Shown one piece after another: positions 14,464-24,644 of a DNA stretch of 36,478 nt (its first letter is position 1; each line of letters begins with the position of its first letter). The DNA comes from Chrysochromulina tobinii. Its lineage: Eukaryota > Haptophyta > Prymnesiales > Chrysochromulinaceae. The stretch spans positions 1-36,478 of the forward strand of contig JWZX01002710.1 in NCBI GenBank assembly GCA_001275005.1, in the 5' to 3' direction. The notes beneath the pieces were generated by a model, which did no database searches, was not told where the DNA came from, and worked only from the letters and a program-made list of their open reading frames with translations. The translations under genes and the position numbers were made by a program.

Positions 14464-17400
14464 ATGGGCATCTATGATGTCTTCGATGACGACGAGCCAG
14501 CCGCTGCTCCACCGGCGCCGGCCGCCGCGGCCGCATCGTCGATCTACTCGGCCGCCGTGCCTTCCGTCGATCTACCCCCCCGCCGCGGACCCAGCCTCCG
14601 CGAGCAGGCTGGACTCGACCCCAGCCCCAGAGAGCTGCTGCCGCGCTCTCTGGCCCCAGCGCCGGCGCAGGCGAGCGCTCCGCCGCGTACCTTCTTCGAG
14701 CTGCCGGCAATTTCCAAGCCACCCGTGGAGGAAGAGGAGGAGGTCGTGGTGCCGGGTGGTGCGCTCGACTTGATTTCGAATATGTTTGGACCCAAGCCCG
14801 CGGTCGGAAAGGGCGCTGGAGGGAAGGCGAGCAGTGGCGCCCGCAAGGTATCCGCCGTGACCGCGGCCGCATCCAAGCAGCCCATGGCCGCCTCCCGTGG
14901 CAGCAGCGCCGCCGGTCGCACGGTATCCAAGCCGGCTCATGGAGGCTCCTCGGTGGCCGCCTCGGCAACTGCGCAGCTCGACGCGGGCGTGGAGGGCGAG
15001 GAGGGTGAGGAGGAGGAGGAGGACGAGATCGACGACGACGACGAGGAGGAGGAGGAGGAGGAGGAGGGGATTGAGGATGAAGACACACCCGAGGGTGGCG
15101 TGGAAGAGTGGCCCAAACTCACTTCAGCTCCTCCACGAGCTCCGCATATGCCCCTCTTCCTTGGGCCGCGTCCGGCCGGCCCTGGCGCCACCTCGCCTGC
15201 GACCTCGGTCATTTACCCACCAGAAGCCAGCGTGAATGCCAACGTGAACCAGTACCTGCGATCGTACCAGCGCGAGGGCGTGCAGTGGCTGTGGAAGCAG
15301 TACGCAGTTGATGACTCTGAGTGCATCCCTGAATGTATCCCTGAGTGCATCCCTGATTGACTCCCTGATTGCGTCCCAAATACAGGTACACGAGTCGCAA
15401 GGGCGGGCTCCTTGCGGATGAGATGGGGCTGGGCAAGACGGTACAGGTCGCCGCCTTCCTCTCAGCAGTCCTGGGCAAGAGTGCCACCTCGGAGGACAAG
15501 CGGCGCACCTTCCCACTGCCCGAGGGCGACTGCCGGCAGGTACCTGATGCCTATGATGGCGTCTCTGATGGCTTCTCTAATGGCCGCTCGGATTGCCTCT
15601 CTGCTTGCCTCTCTCATGGCCTCTCTCATGGCCACTGCTGGCCACTCTGATGGCCTCCCTGATTGGCGTGCATGCAGGTGCTCGTGGTCGTTCCCACGGT
15701 GACGCTCACGAACTGGGAACGCGAGCTCGCCACGTGGGGCTGCTTCAAGGTGCGTAAATTCCACGGTGCCAAGAAGGAGGAGGCGCTAGAGGCGGTGCGT
15801 GAGCGCCGATGCGAGGTGCTACTCACGACGTACGGCACCATGGCCACCAATGCCGACCAGTCGCACCTGGGCGGGGTCCTGTGGGAGATCATCATCTGGG
15901 ACGAGGCGCATACGATGAAGAACCCGAGGACGAGTACGTCCAAGGCCGCGTGGCTGATCCCGTGCAAGCTGCGGTTCGCGCTCACGGGCACGCCCATGTC
16001 GAACAAGTTTGAAGAGCTCTGGGTGATCTTCGACTTCGTCTCTGACAAAGGGGTGGGGACGAAGAGTGACTTTAAGGCGTGCTACGAAAAGGAGCTCAAG
16101 CAGGTGCGTGCTACTGATTGCCTCTGATTGCTACGGATCGCTGCTGATTGCATGCTACGCCCATGCGCTCCCACGGGGTTCCAGAAGAACGCTGTGATGG
16201 CCTCTGATTGCCACGGATGGCCGCCTCATTGGCACTGATTTCTCTCCTGATTGCGCAGGGGCTCAAGAAGAACGCCAATCAGTACGAGGTTGTGCAGAGG
16301 TTCAAGAAGCAGAAGCAGCTCAAGCACCTCATGGACACGTGGATGCTCCAGCGCTTCCAACAAATCATTGCGCACGAAATGCCCCAAAAGTTTGACGCGA
16401 TCGTTGTCTGTCGGCTCGCCCCCGAGCAGGTGCATTGCGTCAGCCTCGGAGTGCCTCGAAGTGCCTCAGAGACAGAGTGCCTTCGAGTGAGTCTGGGGGC
16501 CTCTGATTGCTTCCGATGGTCTCTGATTGCGTCTGATGGTCTCTGATTGCATCCGAGCAGGAGGAGGTGTACGAGCGGGTGCTCAAGAGCGCGGATTACC
16601 AGCAGCTGCTCAAGGCCGAGGAGCCGTGCCCCTGCGGCTCGAAGAGCAAGCTGAAGGAATGCCACTCGCTCGATTTGGACGGCGTGCTGTCGCGCTCGAA
16701 GCATCCAGTCGGGGATTCTTGTCCCTTCTGCCCGTATTGCATCACGCTGCCCGCGCTCACCCAGCTCGGCAAGATTGCCAACCACCTCGAGCTCATTAAG
16801 CCGGATGAGGCGGCGATGACACAGGAGGCCTTCGATCGCCAAGCCGCCTTTGCGCGCATGGCGCTCAGCCTGCCTGACGCGTGTGACGTGCGCCGTAATC
16901 GCACCTTCGAGAACCAGGCGCACTCGAAGGGCTGTGGGAAGATGCGCGCGCTTGAGGAGCTCCTGCGTCGATGGAAGCGCGAGATGGCCAAAGTGCTCCT
17001 CTTCTCGCAGGTGGGTTTGATGGCCTTTGATGGACTTGATTGCCTCGGGTGAGTGCGGGTTGTCGACGACGAGAAACTGCTCCCTGCTCGCAGTCGACAC
17101 AGATGCTCGACATCCTCGAAGATTTGGTCAAGTCCAAGGGCTACGACTACGTCAGGCTCGACGGCACGACGAGTGCCACCGAGCGCGGCGAGCGCGTCGA
17201 CCAGTTCAACAAGAAACCGTCCGTCTTCCTCTTCCTGCTCTCGACGCGCGTCGGCGGCGTGGGTATCAACCTCGTCTCAGCCTCCAAGGTCGTCATTTTT
17301 GAGCCTTCTTGGAACCCTGCGAACGACATGCAGGCGATGGATCGGTCGTTTCGGATCGGCCAGCGGCAGGATGTGCACGTGTACCGCTTCGTGGCCTCCA

Positions 17401-19493
17401 ATACGGTTGAGGAGAAGGTCTACCAGCGTCAGCTCTACAAGCAGTCACAAGAGGGCCTCGCATTGAAGCAGCAGGACGAGACGCGCCTTTTCGAAGGCGT
17501 CATGGGCGACAAGACCCAAAAGGGAGAGCTCTTTGGCGTGCAGAACCTGCTCCAGTTTGCGGGCTCGTCCACAGCTGCCATTCTGTCCGACGGGCGCTCG
17601 GGCATTGATGCGGATGGGGAGGAGGGCACGGACGGCATGGAGCGGGGGGAGCACTTTGTTATCCGCAAGGCAACATGGACGCGCGACATGGATGATGACG
17701 ACGATGACGGCGACGACGACGCGGACGACGAGGACGACCCGTTTGGCGGAAAATATATCGTTCGTAAGCTCAAGTTGGATGGAAGCGCCGTAGCAGGCGG
17801 CAAGAGTAGCGGCGGCGTGGGCGGCAGGGGCGGCAGGGGCGGCGTGGGCGGCGTGGGCGGCATGGGCGGCAGCGGCTCCGCGGCGGAGGAGCCGCTGTCG
17901 GCGGCGGCGGCGGCGGAGCTACTGCTCAAGTCGGGAGCCGTGCACAGTCCTATGCACAACGCTGTCCTGGGCGGTGCCGCCCTCGCCGACCTCGAGACTA
18001 AAGGAGCGCTGGACGTGGGGAATGGCGTGGCGGTGGCGCAGGCAGCCCTGCCACCCAAGCGCGGCGTGAAGCGTGAGGCGCAGGCTCCGTTGGGTGCGGC
18101 GGCAGCGGGCGGCGCCGCGCCGCATGCCACGCACAAGAGGATGCCGTCAGCCTGGCCCCCCACCCCGCCAGCGAGCCTCGAGGAATGCCTCGGCGGGTGC
18201 GTCACGCGGCCTGCTTTCTTGAGCCTCTTGCAGCGCGACGAAAAGCTCGCATGGCGCGTCGAGTATGCGCTGCAAGAGCTGCAGCAGGGCGAGCAGCTCT
18301 GCCAGCTTATCGACGCGATGCCCGATCTCGAGCACACGGACTATGATGCGGCGCTGCAAGTTCCAAGATCAGCTGGCGCCGGACCGAGTGGTGCGCCACC
18401 CACTCCTCCGCCAAGTCCGCCAGGAAGTCCCAGCCCATCAAGAACTACCGTCGACCCCCCGAGTGAACCGCCCGCAGCAGAAGCGCCGCCTCTGGTTGCC
18501 GAGATTGAAGATACCGGACAAGTTGTGGACGAGCACGAGAGTTTGGAGGACTCCACAGTAGATGAGAAGGACAAGAGGAAGGTAGCTGCTGACGACGTGG
18601 CGCTCGACCGACTCGGGTCTCGCAAGCCAGTGCTCACCACGGCGCCCTGTCCCCGCCACGTGGCAGCAAAGCGAGCCAAACTGGATCCCACTGCCGCCAC
18701 CACCACCGCCGCCAAACTCGATTCCGATTCCGATTCCGCCGCTACCGCCATAACCGCCGCGGCGGATCTGAGCTCAAGCAAGTATCTTGGAACTCCCTAC
18801 AAGTCGGCGGATGACAAGCAACGGGCATACGACGCAATCGTCAACTCTGAAATGCGAAATGCGCTTCTTGCGAGAGCTCGCACCCTGGTCAATGCTGATC
18901 CGTGTGGCCTGCGTGCGCTGCAAGTGGTCGACACCGATGAAGGGCTCTGGATCCACGTGGTCCTCCGCGGGTACAAGCAGCGAGTCAGCTGCGCCGTACT
19001 CAGAGCACTGCAGGGCAGCGAGGAACCTCGCTTTGGCAGAGAGAAGTGGTGCTTGCCGCGTAAGAGTCTGCTGGACAATGATGGCACAGACCACAACGTC
19101 GAGCGTGTTCGTGATGAAATGAAGCGGGCTGGCCGCGCGGATACCTACGCGGAGATCTCCGGCGACGGCAAGCCAAGGTCGATGCTTCTGCCAAGTGCCT
19201 CTGATGACGCCAACGAAGTGCTCAAAGCTTTCGCCGAGTCGGAAAGGTCAACAGCAGCTGACGGTCCCTTACAAATCTCTTATGAAGAGCTGTTGCGCAT
19301 TCTGCAGGAATTGTCTGAGGAAGAGCTGTTGCGCTTTCTGCAGGAGTCACTGCCGGAATGTGCTACGCCCGACGAGTCCGGAGGTCCCTACCGGAGTCTT
19401 GGGGATTCTTCGATGGCCTCGCGCCTCGCACGCGTGCGAGCCGTGCGCGCCGAGCTTGCTCAACATCTGCCAAGGTTGCGCGCGCTTGAATGA
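14464..19493 (+). CDS. ERCC6L2: ERCC6L2-like SNF2 ATPase (six exons)
   Basis: Exons 14464-15299, 15386-15539, 15678-16103, 16259-16429, 16561-17010 and 17094-19493 give 1478 residues. The N-terminus is Ala/Ser-rich with a long acidic run. SNF2 core: LRSYQREGVQWLW, Walker A (DEMGLGKT, about 290-297), DEAH (405-408), TGTP (433-436), then LLSTRVGGVGINLV and DRSFRIGQRQDVHVYRF. Between the lobes sits a SEC-C-like PCPCGSKSKLKECH (about 552-567), which I know from ERCC6L2; KGELFGVQNLLQF after the core also matches. Acidic, Gly-rich and Ala-rich spacers follow, then a long helical C-terminus with a duplicated EELLRxLQE motif. ERCC6L2/Rad26-like proteins translocate on DNA and act in transcription-coupled or replication-linked repair in the nucleus. 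Junctions were chosen by GT-AG rules, frame and motif continuity. Confidence 0.85.
15300..15385 (+). repeat. ERCC6L2-like intron 1, 12-nt tandem repeat
   Basis: 86 nt, GTACGC...AATACAG, phase 2. Five degenerate 12-nt units on the theme NTGCATCCCTGA fill most of it, with two CTGATT cores. Removal joins WLWKQ to YTSRKGGLLADEMG. Confidence 0.85.
15540..15677 (+). repeat. ERCC6L2-like intron 2, 12-nt tandem repeat
   Basis: 138 nt, GTACCTG...GCATGCAG, phase 0. About ten degenerate copies of TGGCCTCTCTGA run almost end to end, with four CTGAT cores. The exon-intron and intron-exon junctions share GCAGGT. Confidence 0.85.
16104..16258 (+). repeat. ERCC6L2-like intron 3, CTCTGATTGC repeats
   Basis: 155 nt, GTGCGTG...TTGCGCAG, phase 0. 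Six CTGAT cores, two within exact CTCTGATTGC (16122-16131 and 16202-16211). A unique stretch of about 50 nt interrupts the repeats in the middle. Confidence 0.85.
16430..16560 (+). repeat. ERCC6L2-like intron 4, CTCTGATTGC repeats
   Basis: 131 nt, GTGCATTG...CCGAGCAG, phase 0. The 3' half is a 20-nt tandem (CTCTGATTGC + NNCNGATGGT) with exact CTCTGATTGC at 16501, 16521 and 16541. The 5' half holds AGTGCCTC-type units. A 9-nt direct repeat, CCGAGCAGG, brackets it (16422-16430 and 16553-16561). Confidence 0.85.
17011..17093 (+). repeat. ERCC6L2-like intron 5, TTGATGGC repeats
   Basis: 83 nt, GTGGGTTTG...CTCGCAG, phase 0. Three 10-nt units near the 5' end (TTTGATGGCC, TTTGATGGAC, TTGATTGCCT), then unique sequence. 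CTCGCAG occurs at both junctions. Confidence 0.8.
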
Positions 19494-19864
19494 GGCGCGG
19501 CGAGCACGACCGCCGCGTGACGGCGAGCCGCGGCAGCGACCTTGGCCTGCGGCATAAACGAGACTTGTGGCTTGTGCAACGCTTAAGGGCGATGGGCGAA
19601 CTACGAGCTGTAACGTGTGGATTACGCTAAGTACCACGCGGCTTGCACGTTGCAGAAAGGTTGAAGCAAAAGTACACAATTTCCATTCAAAATCGCGAAG
19701 CACACATGAATCGTATGCGCGCGCGCCGCGGCGGAAGTCATGAAGATTGCCCATAATAGGATAGTCACTGCAAATTGTGCTCGCAATCAACGCGAACTCG
19801 CTCCCTCTGTCGATCGAGTCGAAAAACCTCGACCGTCCATCGGTGAGCGCTTCGTGGCCGTGCC
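19494..19864. promoter_or_regulatory. Upstream region of the anoctamin gene
   Basis: 371 nt between co-oriented genes, noticeably less GC-rich than the coding flanks around 19600-19810. No RNA gene or recognisable element. Confidence 0.35.
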
Positions 19865-22720
19865 ATGTCGTGCTCACCCGTGTTTAGTGGCGGTGGATCA
19901 GTGCGTTCAGCGAGCGCCGCCGTCTATGTGCCACGCGCGCTGGCCGGTGGCGGTGCTCCGTGCGGACACGGCCCGGGCACGGCATCATCTGCCCCTCTAC
20001 TGCCGGGTCGTGCTCCGCGGTCTGATAGCCAGAGATCATCCATGAGCGGTGTGCCGACGGCCACATGGACGCGCAATCAGCTTAATTTGGGCCAACATCG
20101 TCCGACCACCGCGATCGGACGCGCCACTCTGACGCTGCCGGCTCCAAGCTTTGGGTATCATGAGAAGTACGATGTCGTCCTTGTGTATCCCAACCCCAAC
20201 CCTGGCAGCAAGTCCAAGGAAGCGACGCGGCGGCGCACGATTGCGTCGCGCATGCGCTTCATCGGCCTCGATGTAGCGCGCGAAATTTCACGCGACGGCG
20301 ACGAGGTGCTGCTGAAGATCGCGGCGAATGATGAGCTGCTCGAGGAGATCGCAGAGCAGATCACGATGGAAAAGCGCCTCAAAGCGGGCGGCTACACGGA
20401 CTACACGCGAGAGGCGAAGAAGCTGTTCGCTCCTGCTTCGAGCAGCTCCTTCTTCAGCTCGCTCGAACGGCAGAGGCTCATCCTCGCGGCCCTCGAGCTC
20501 GGGCTCTCGGAGGGTGGCTGCGACATCGACCTAAATCTCGAGATTGAACGTGGGGTGCTCAAGGCGGTCGTTCCCGTGCATGACGCCTCGATCGGGAGCG
20601 GTGCGCTCATGGAGCAGTGGTGCCTCGCTCCTTTGAGCTGGTGGCCCAACCAGCCACTCGATGAGATCAAAGAGTACTTTGGCGAGCGGATCGCACTTTA
20701 CTTTGCCTTCCTGCAGTGCCTCACCCGTAGCTTGCTCGTACCAGGTCTGGCGGGCCTGTTCGTAACGTTCGTCGGACTCTTCTACGGCAGCCCCGACAAC
20801 CCCGTGACACCTTTCTACTCCGTGTTCATCATGGTGTGGCTGCCTTGGTTTGCCAAGGCCTGGAGGCGCGAGGAGGCGCAGCTCGCATATCGCTGGAACG
20901 TCGAGGACTTTGAGGCCACGGAGCGCGTGCGGCCGCAGTTCCGCGGCGAGCTCGCCCGAGGCTTCTACTCACCAGAGGGTCACTTCATCAATGTGGACGA
21001 GCATGACAAGCTGAGCGCGGCGGCGCCGCTGCTCAAGCGCTTCACAGTCGAGCAGCTCCGCCAACGCATGCTCGTGTCGTATTTGGTGATCATGCCGCTT
21101 GTGATCCTGGTGATCATTGGGGTGATGACGATCCTCGCATACCGCTCATTTTTGCAGATGTCGTTCGCGAACGCACATGCAATCTTGCTCGGCATAACCG
21201 AGATCGACGACGTGCCGGAGTCGATTGCAGTGACGTTCGGCTCGTGTTTGGGTTCAGGCCTCTACTCGGTGTGGCTCGCGGTGACCAACTATTTTTACGG
21301 GCTCGTGGCGGTGAAACTCAACAACTGGGAGAATCACCGCACCGAGACAGCGTACGAGGACGCCCTCATCCTCAAGACCTTTTGCTTCCAATTTGTCAAC
21401 AGCTACGTCACGCTGTTCTACATCGCGTTCCTCAAGGCGTCGCAAATCGGCCTGCTGCCCGGGATGACCGAGTATTGCCACGACGCGAGCCACTTTGACT
21501 ACTCGGCCGAGGTGATCAAGGGGACTCACGGAGGTCTCAACCCCTTCTGCATGGGTGAGCTTTCCTATATGCTCTCTTCGCTCGTCATCTTCTCGCACAT
21601 GATTGCCAAGAGCACTGAGTATGTGATGCCTCGCATGATGGCGCTGATGCGAGGGTTCGCCGAGGTGTATGCCATGCGCAAGCGCGGAGTGTTCGTCAAG
21701 CCGATGAGCGTGCACGAGGAGCAGGCAATGCTCGAGCCGCATGAGGGCTGCTTCGCCGAGTATCTGTTCCTCATGACGCAGCTCGGATTCGTCACGCTCT
21801 TCGCGCCCGCCTTCCCGATCGCTGCGCTCGTGTGCTACGTCTCGTTTTTGCTCGAGATCCGAACGGACGCGTACAAGCTGCTGCACAACACGCAGCGGCC
21901 GCGCTACGCTGGCGCTCAGGACATTGGCTCGTGGCAAAAGGTACTAGTCATCCTGGGCGTCATGAGCATCTTCACGAACATGGGGCTCATCGGTGTCACC
22001 ACGACGACTTTCAGCGCGGCGCTGCCGATAAACTTCCTCGGCCTTCAGATCACCCATGACAACAAGGTGCTGTTCCTCTTCATCTTTGAGCACATGATGC
22101 TCGGTGCCCAATACTTCATCTACGCCTGGATTCCCGACTTGACGCGTGAGATGGAGATCGCGCGGGCCACCATACTCTGGCGCAAGCGCGCAACGCTTGA
22201 GGTCTGGAAGGCGGCTCAGAACCCCGACATAGTGGAGCAGACCAAACCGCTCGTGGTCGAGGGCGTGGACGCACAGCCACGGCCGCCCCGGGTCGAGTGG
22301 GACGATGATGCGATTCCCGAGCGCTTCATCCACGACGCCAAAGGGCTGTATGTGGAGCCCTGCCGTCCAGCCGAGTGGTCGCGGATGCTCAAGGCGGGCG
22401 AGTGGCTTGCGGAGGAGAAGGCCGTCGAAAAGGCTAAGGAGGAGAACCTCAGGCTCTACCGCGCCGAGGCTGCCGCCTTGGAAAACGCGCTCGCGGCCAA
22501 GCAGGCAGCGCCCGCCATGGCGCCCGCTCTCCTCGGTCCCACATCTCCATCGCATGCGCTTGTCAGCGCATATCCGCACGACCCGGAGCAGGCAGCGCTG
22601 CTGCCGCCGGCCTCCGCGTCCTCGCCGTCGCCGAAGAAGTACCTGACCAACAGGTATCTGCGCCGTGAACAAACGGACCAAACACTAGCCGAGCGTGTGC
22701 CGGGCGAACTGGATGCCTGA
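19865..22720 (+). CDS. Anoctamin (TMEM16 family) membrane protein
   Basis: 951 residues from 19865, single exon; the Met at 20042 (MSGVPTATW) is an alternative start that drops a Gly/Ser/Ala-rich leader. After a cytosolic domain comes the anoctamin entry (DEIKEYFGERIALYFAFLQC), then about ten membrane segments with hallmark stretches: LNNWENHRTETAYEDALILK, FCFQFVNSYVTLFYIAF, LGFVTLFAPAFPIAAL and LLEIRTDAYKL. TMEM16 proteins are Ca2+-activated chloride channels or lipid scramblases. Of the six Ca2+-site residues known from mouse TMEM16A, four are kept by my eye alignment; the Asn of helix 6 and one Glu of helix 7 are replaced. Channel versus scramblase cannot be decided. The C-terminus is a helical, Ala/Pro-rich tail. 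Confidence 0.85.
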   Translation: MSCSPVFSGGGSVRSASAAVYVPRALAGGGAPCGHGPGTASSAPLLPGRAPRSDSQRSSMSGVPTATWTRNQLNLGQHRPTTAIGRATLTLPAPSFGYHEKYDVVLVYPNPNPGSKSKEATRRRTIASRMRFIGLDVAREISRDGDEVLLKIAANDELLEEIAEQITMEKRLKAGGYTDYTREAKKLFAPASSSSFFSSLERQRLILAALELGLSEGGCDIDLNLEIERGVLKAVVPVHDASIGSGALMEQWCLAPLSWWPNQPLDEIKEYFGERIALYFAFLQCLTRSLLVPGLAGLFVTFVGLFYGSPDNPVTPFYSVFIMVWLPWFAKAWRREEAQLAYRWNVEDFEATERVRPQFRGELARGFYSPEGHFINVDEHDKLSAAAPLLKRFTVEQLRQRMLVSYLVIMPLVILVIIGVMTILAYRSFLQMSFANAHAILLGITEIDDVPESIAVTFGSCLGSGLYSVWLAVTNYFYGLVAVKLNNWENHRTETAYEDALILKTFCFQFVNSYVTLFYIAFLKASQIGLLPGMTEYCHDASHFDYSAEVIKGTHGGLNPFCMGELSYMLSSLVIFSHMIAKSTEYVMPRMMALMRGFAEVYAMRKRGVFVKPMSVHEEQAMLEPHEGCFAEYLFLMTQLGFVTLFAPAFPIAALVCYVSFLLEIRTDAYKLLHNTQRPRYAGAQDIGSWQKVLVILGVMSIFTNMGLIGVTTTTFSAALPINFLGLQITHDNKVLFLFIFEHMMLGAQYFIYAWIPDLTREMEIARATILWRKRATLEVWKAAQNPDIVEQTKPLVVEGVDAQPRPPRVEWDDDAIPERFIHDAKGLYVEPCRPAEWSRMLKAGEWLAEEKAVEKAKEENLRLYRAEAAALENALAAKQAAPAMAPALLGPTSPSHALVSAYPHDPEQAALLPPASASSPSPKKYLTNRYLRREQTDQTLAERVPGELDA

Positions 22721-23897
22721 GTGAGATCGCCGGGCCGGGTATCAGAGCGAGCGGTCTGTCAGAGGTGTTTGGCGCTACCTTTACGGTATGTCTCGTGTGG
22801 TCGTGAGGCGGAGGATCTCGACTCGGCGCTGATCGGTGCGGTCGACGGATCTAAGCGAACGCTGAGGCGACGCTGCGGAGACGGGAGCGAGCACTCGTGT
22901 ACGCTACGGTCGGTGCGTCGCGCGTCGGGGTCGGGAACCTACCACCTATCGATACCACACCTAACTCGCCTAAGCAGCGCCTCTCGCCGGAACGCGCGCT
23001 ATAGCCTATACACCTCCGTTCGCGGTAACGCCGGCCGCGCGGTCGTGGCTCCCGGTCCTATTACCTATACAGGCCTAATATCAGGCCAAACACGAAACAG
23101 GCGGCCGCGTACGCGCGGGGTACGCCGCGACGCCGCTCGCCGCTCGCCGGTATCGCGGTTCGCGCGCCTTAACGCGCGCCGCAAGGTTTGAGCGGAATGG
23201 GTCGGGGTGTTAAATTGAAAATTCGTGTTAGTGGCATTAGTGGGTGTACCGAGGGAGGAGGGTCGAGCCGTACCGTCTACCGAGAGGCGGGCTAGGCCCT
23301 AGGGCTATAGGCGCTAGGGCCAAGGGAGGACGGGACCACCGTCGGACCGCGCATCCGCGCTTCGAGAGACGAGACCGCGCTATAACGCCGGAAGGCGTAA
23401 CCGGAGGCGGAGCGCCGGGACCGCGGGAGCCGCGCCGGCGCCGTTACGGTTACGTTGTCCGACGTATGTCCGCCGAGCTGGAGCTCAGTACTGAGTACCG
23501 GACCGCGTCAAGAGACAATAGACGAGACGCTCAGGAGCGTCGTCATCTTGACGAGACGATGGAGCGTGCAGACACGGGAGTGAGTCAGTGAGACCATACC
23601 TTTAGAAACCTTAGTAAGATACAACTCAAAGCCAGAACTTTACAGAGAGGGGAGTACATCAAGCAAAAAAGGTGGCCGCGGGTATGGGCCAGCCCAGGGG
23701 TACGGACCAACCGAACCCGGGGAGGGGACTTCCCTACAACAAGAGACTAAGAAGGCAGAAGCTGTGTCGCGCTCGAAGAGACGGAGACGCTGTGCAATCG
23801 CTAGGGCATACTTCTGTGCGCGCGTCCTTGGCGCCGTGCTGCGGACGAGTTGCGGACGAGTCGCAGCTCATCCTCTCGATGCGAGCGCATCAGCCAT
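22721..23897. other. Gene-poor, palindrome-rich stretch of unusual composition
   Basis: 1177 nt between convergent genes. Between about 22900 and 23560 it is dense in CpG and TpA (CGCGC, CTATA, GGTAA/TTACC, CCTAGGGC). Clear symmetries: GGCCCTAG/CTAGGGCC (23295-23302, 23314-23321), CTCAGTACTGAG (23484-23495), ACGCTC-AG-GAGCGT (about 23528-23541), ACGCC/GGCGT (about 23384-23397). From about 23590 to 23670 it turns A-rich. Open frames exist (22721-23191, 23244-23591) but are Arg-rich, without domains, and look accidental. It may be a degraded mobile element or a structured non-coding RNA; neither is shown. Confidence 0.45.
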
Positions 23898-24362
23898 CTA
23901 GTCGTCGCCCGACACCCATGATGCCTCCACAATCTCCTTCACTTTGCGCTCGTACTCTCTGCGATTTTCCTGGTAGAGGCGTGCCGCCTCTGAATTGGCG
24001 GGCGAGGCGGGATTGGGGTCACACAGCAGCGACTGGATCGAGGTGAGGATCGCCGAGATGTCGTAGATGGGCGACCATTGATTCTGCAGGATGTCGAGGC
24101 AGATGGAGCCGTCGGCGTAGATGTTTGGATGGTACATCTTCGTGAGGAATTTGACGACGGGCGCCTTGTTCGGGTACTCCTCGGTAAACTCGAGGTGCAG
24201 CTTGAACGTACCATCCTCCCACGCGGTGTCGTCTGGCCCAAAAATGACGGCTTGCCACTTCATGATGTCGTTGTCGAGAGGCGCGCCGTTGACGCCCTCT
24301 GGGGGATCGGACTGCATGCGCTTAAAGTCGCGCATGAGGCGTCGGCGAGCTGCGGTCGACAT
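23898..24362 (-). CDS. RAD6: RAD6/UBE2A-type ubiquitin-conjugating enzyme E2
   Basis: 154 residues from the ATG at 24362 ([19 protein letters not shown]), which matches the usual RAD6 start and length; the frame is open to 24593 but that extension has no E2 character. It carries the UBC fold with [28 protein letters not shown], the HPN triad (MYHPNIY) and the catalytic Cys in [14 protein letters not shown]. The C-terminal helix ends in VSGDD with only a short acidic tail, like animal UBE2A/B. RAD6 with RAD18 ubiquitylates PCNA in damage tolerance, and with BRE1 ubiquitylates histone H2B. Very close to the family consensus, so the call is firm. Confidence 0.95.
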   Translation of the reverse strand: MSTAARRRLMRDFKRMQSDPPEGVNGAPLDNDIMKWQAVIFGPDDTAWEDGTFKLHLEFTEEYPNKAPVVKFLTKMYHPNIYADGSICLDILQNQWSPIYDISAILTSIQSLLCDPNPASPANSEAARLYQENRREYERKVKEIVEASWVSGDD

Positions 24363-24644
24363 GGCTGCGAGTTGCAAAGCACGAGCTCCACGCACAGGCT
24401 GCTTCTGTGTCCGGCCCTCGCCCAACTCCACACTCTGGGCACGGTCGCTACCGGTACGCTTCGAGACGCGCGCTCTTGTGCGGCTCCTTGCAAAAAACGA
24501 GCACTTAGTTGTAAACTGAATCGCGCGACGCCGCAACCCGCCTTCCACGATCGTGGAGCCCACGCTCATCGAACATCCAAATACGCTACGCATGACAAAC
24601 TGCGCGGACTACCTGTATGGTGTGTGGTCGCCGGCTCGCCGCCG
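24363..24644. promoter_or_regulatory. Upstream region of the RAD6 gene
   Basis: 282 nt between two minus-strand genes. It contains a perfect 14-nt palindrome TCCACGATCGTGGA at 24544-24557, about 180 nt upstream of the RAD6 ATG. No other element is seen. Confidence 0.4.

Noticed and set aside
15300-16560. Tandem intron repeats as a CRISPR array
   Set aside because: The units are contiguous and degenerate with no unique spacers, and lie inside eukaryotic introns.
22721-23591. Two Arg-rich open frames as possible genes
   Set aside because: No domain, unlike codon use of neighbouring genes, and embedded in palindromic sequence; treated as non-coding.
24363-24593. 77-residue N-terminal extension of RAD6
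   Set aside because: The Met at 24362 matches the conserved RAD6 start; the extension is Arg/Ser-rich and probably leader sequence.
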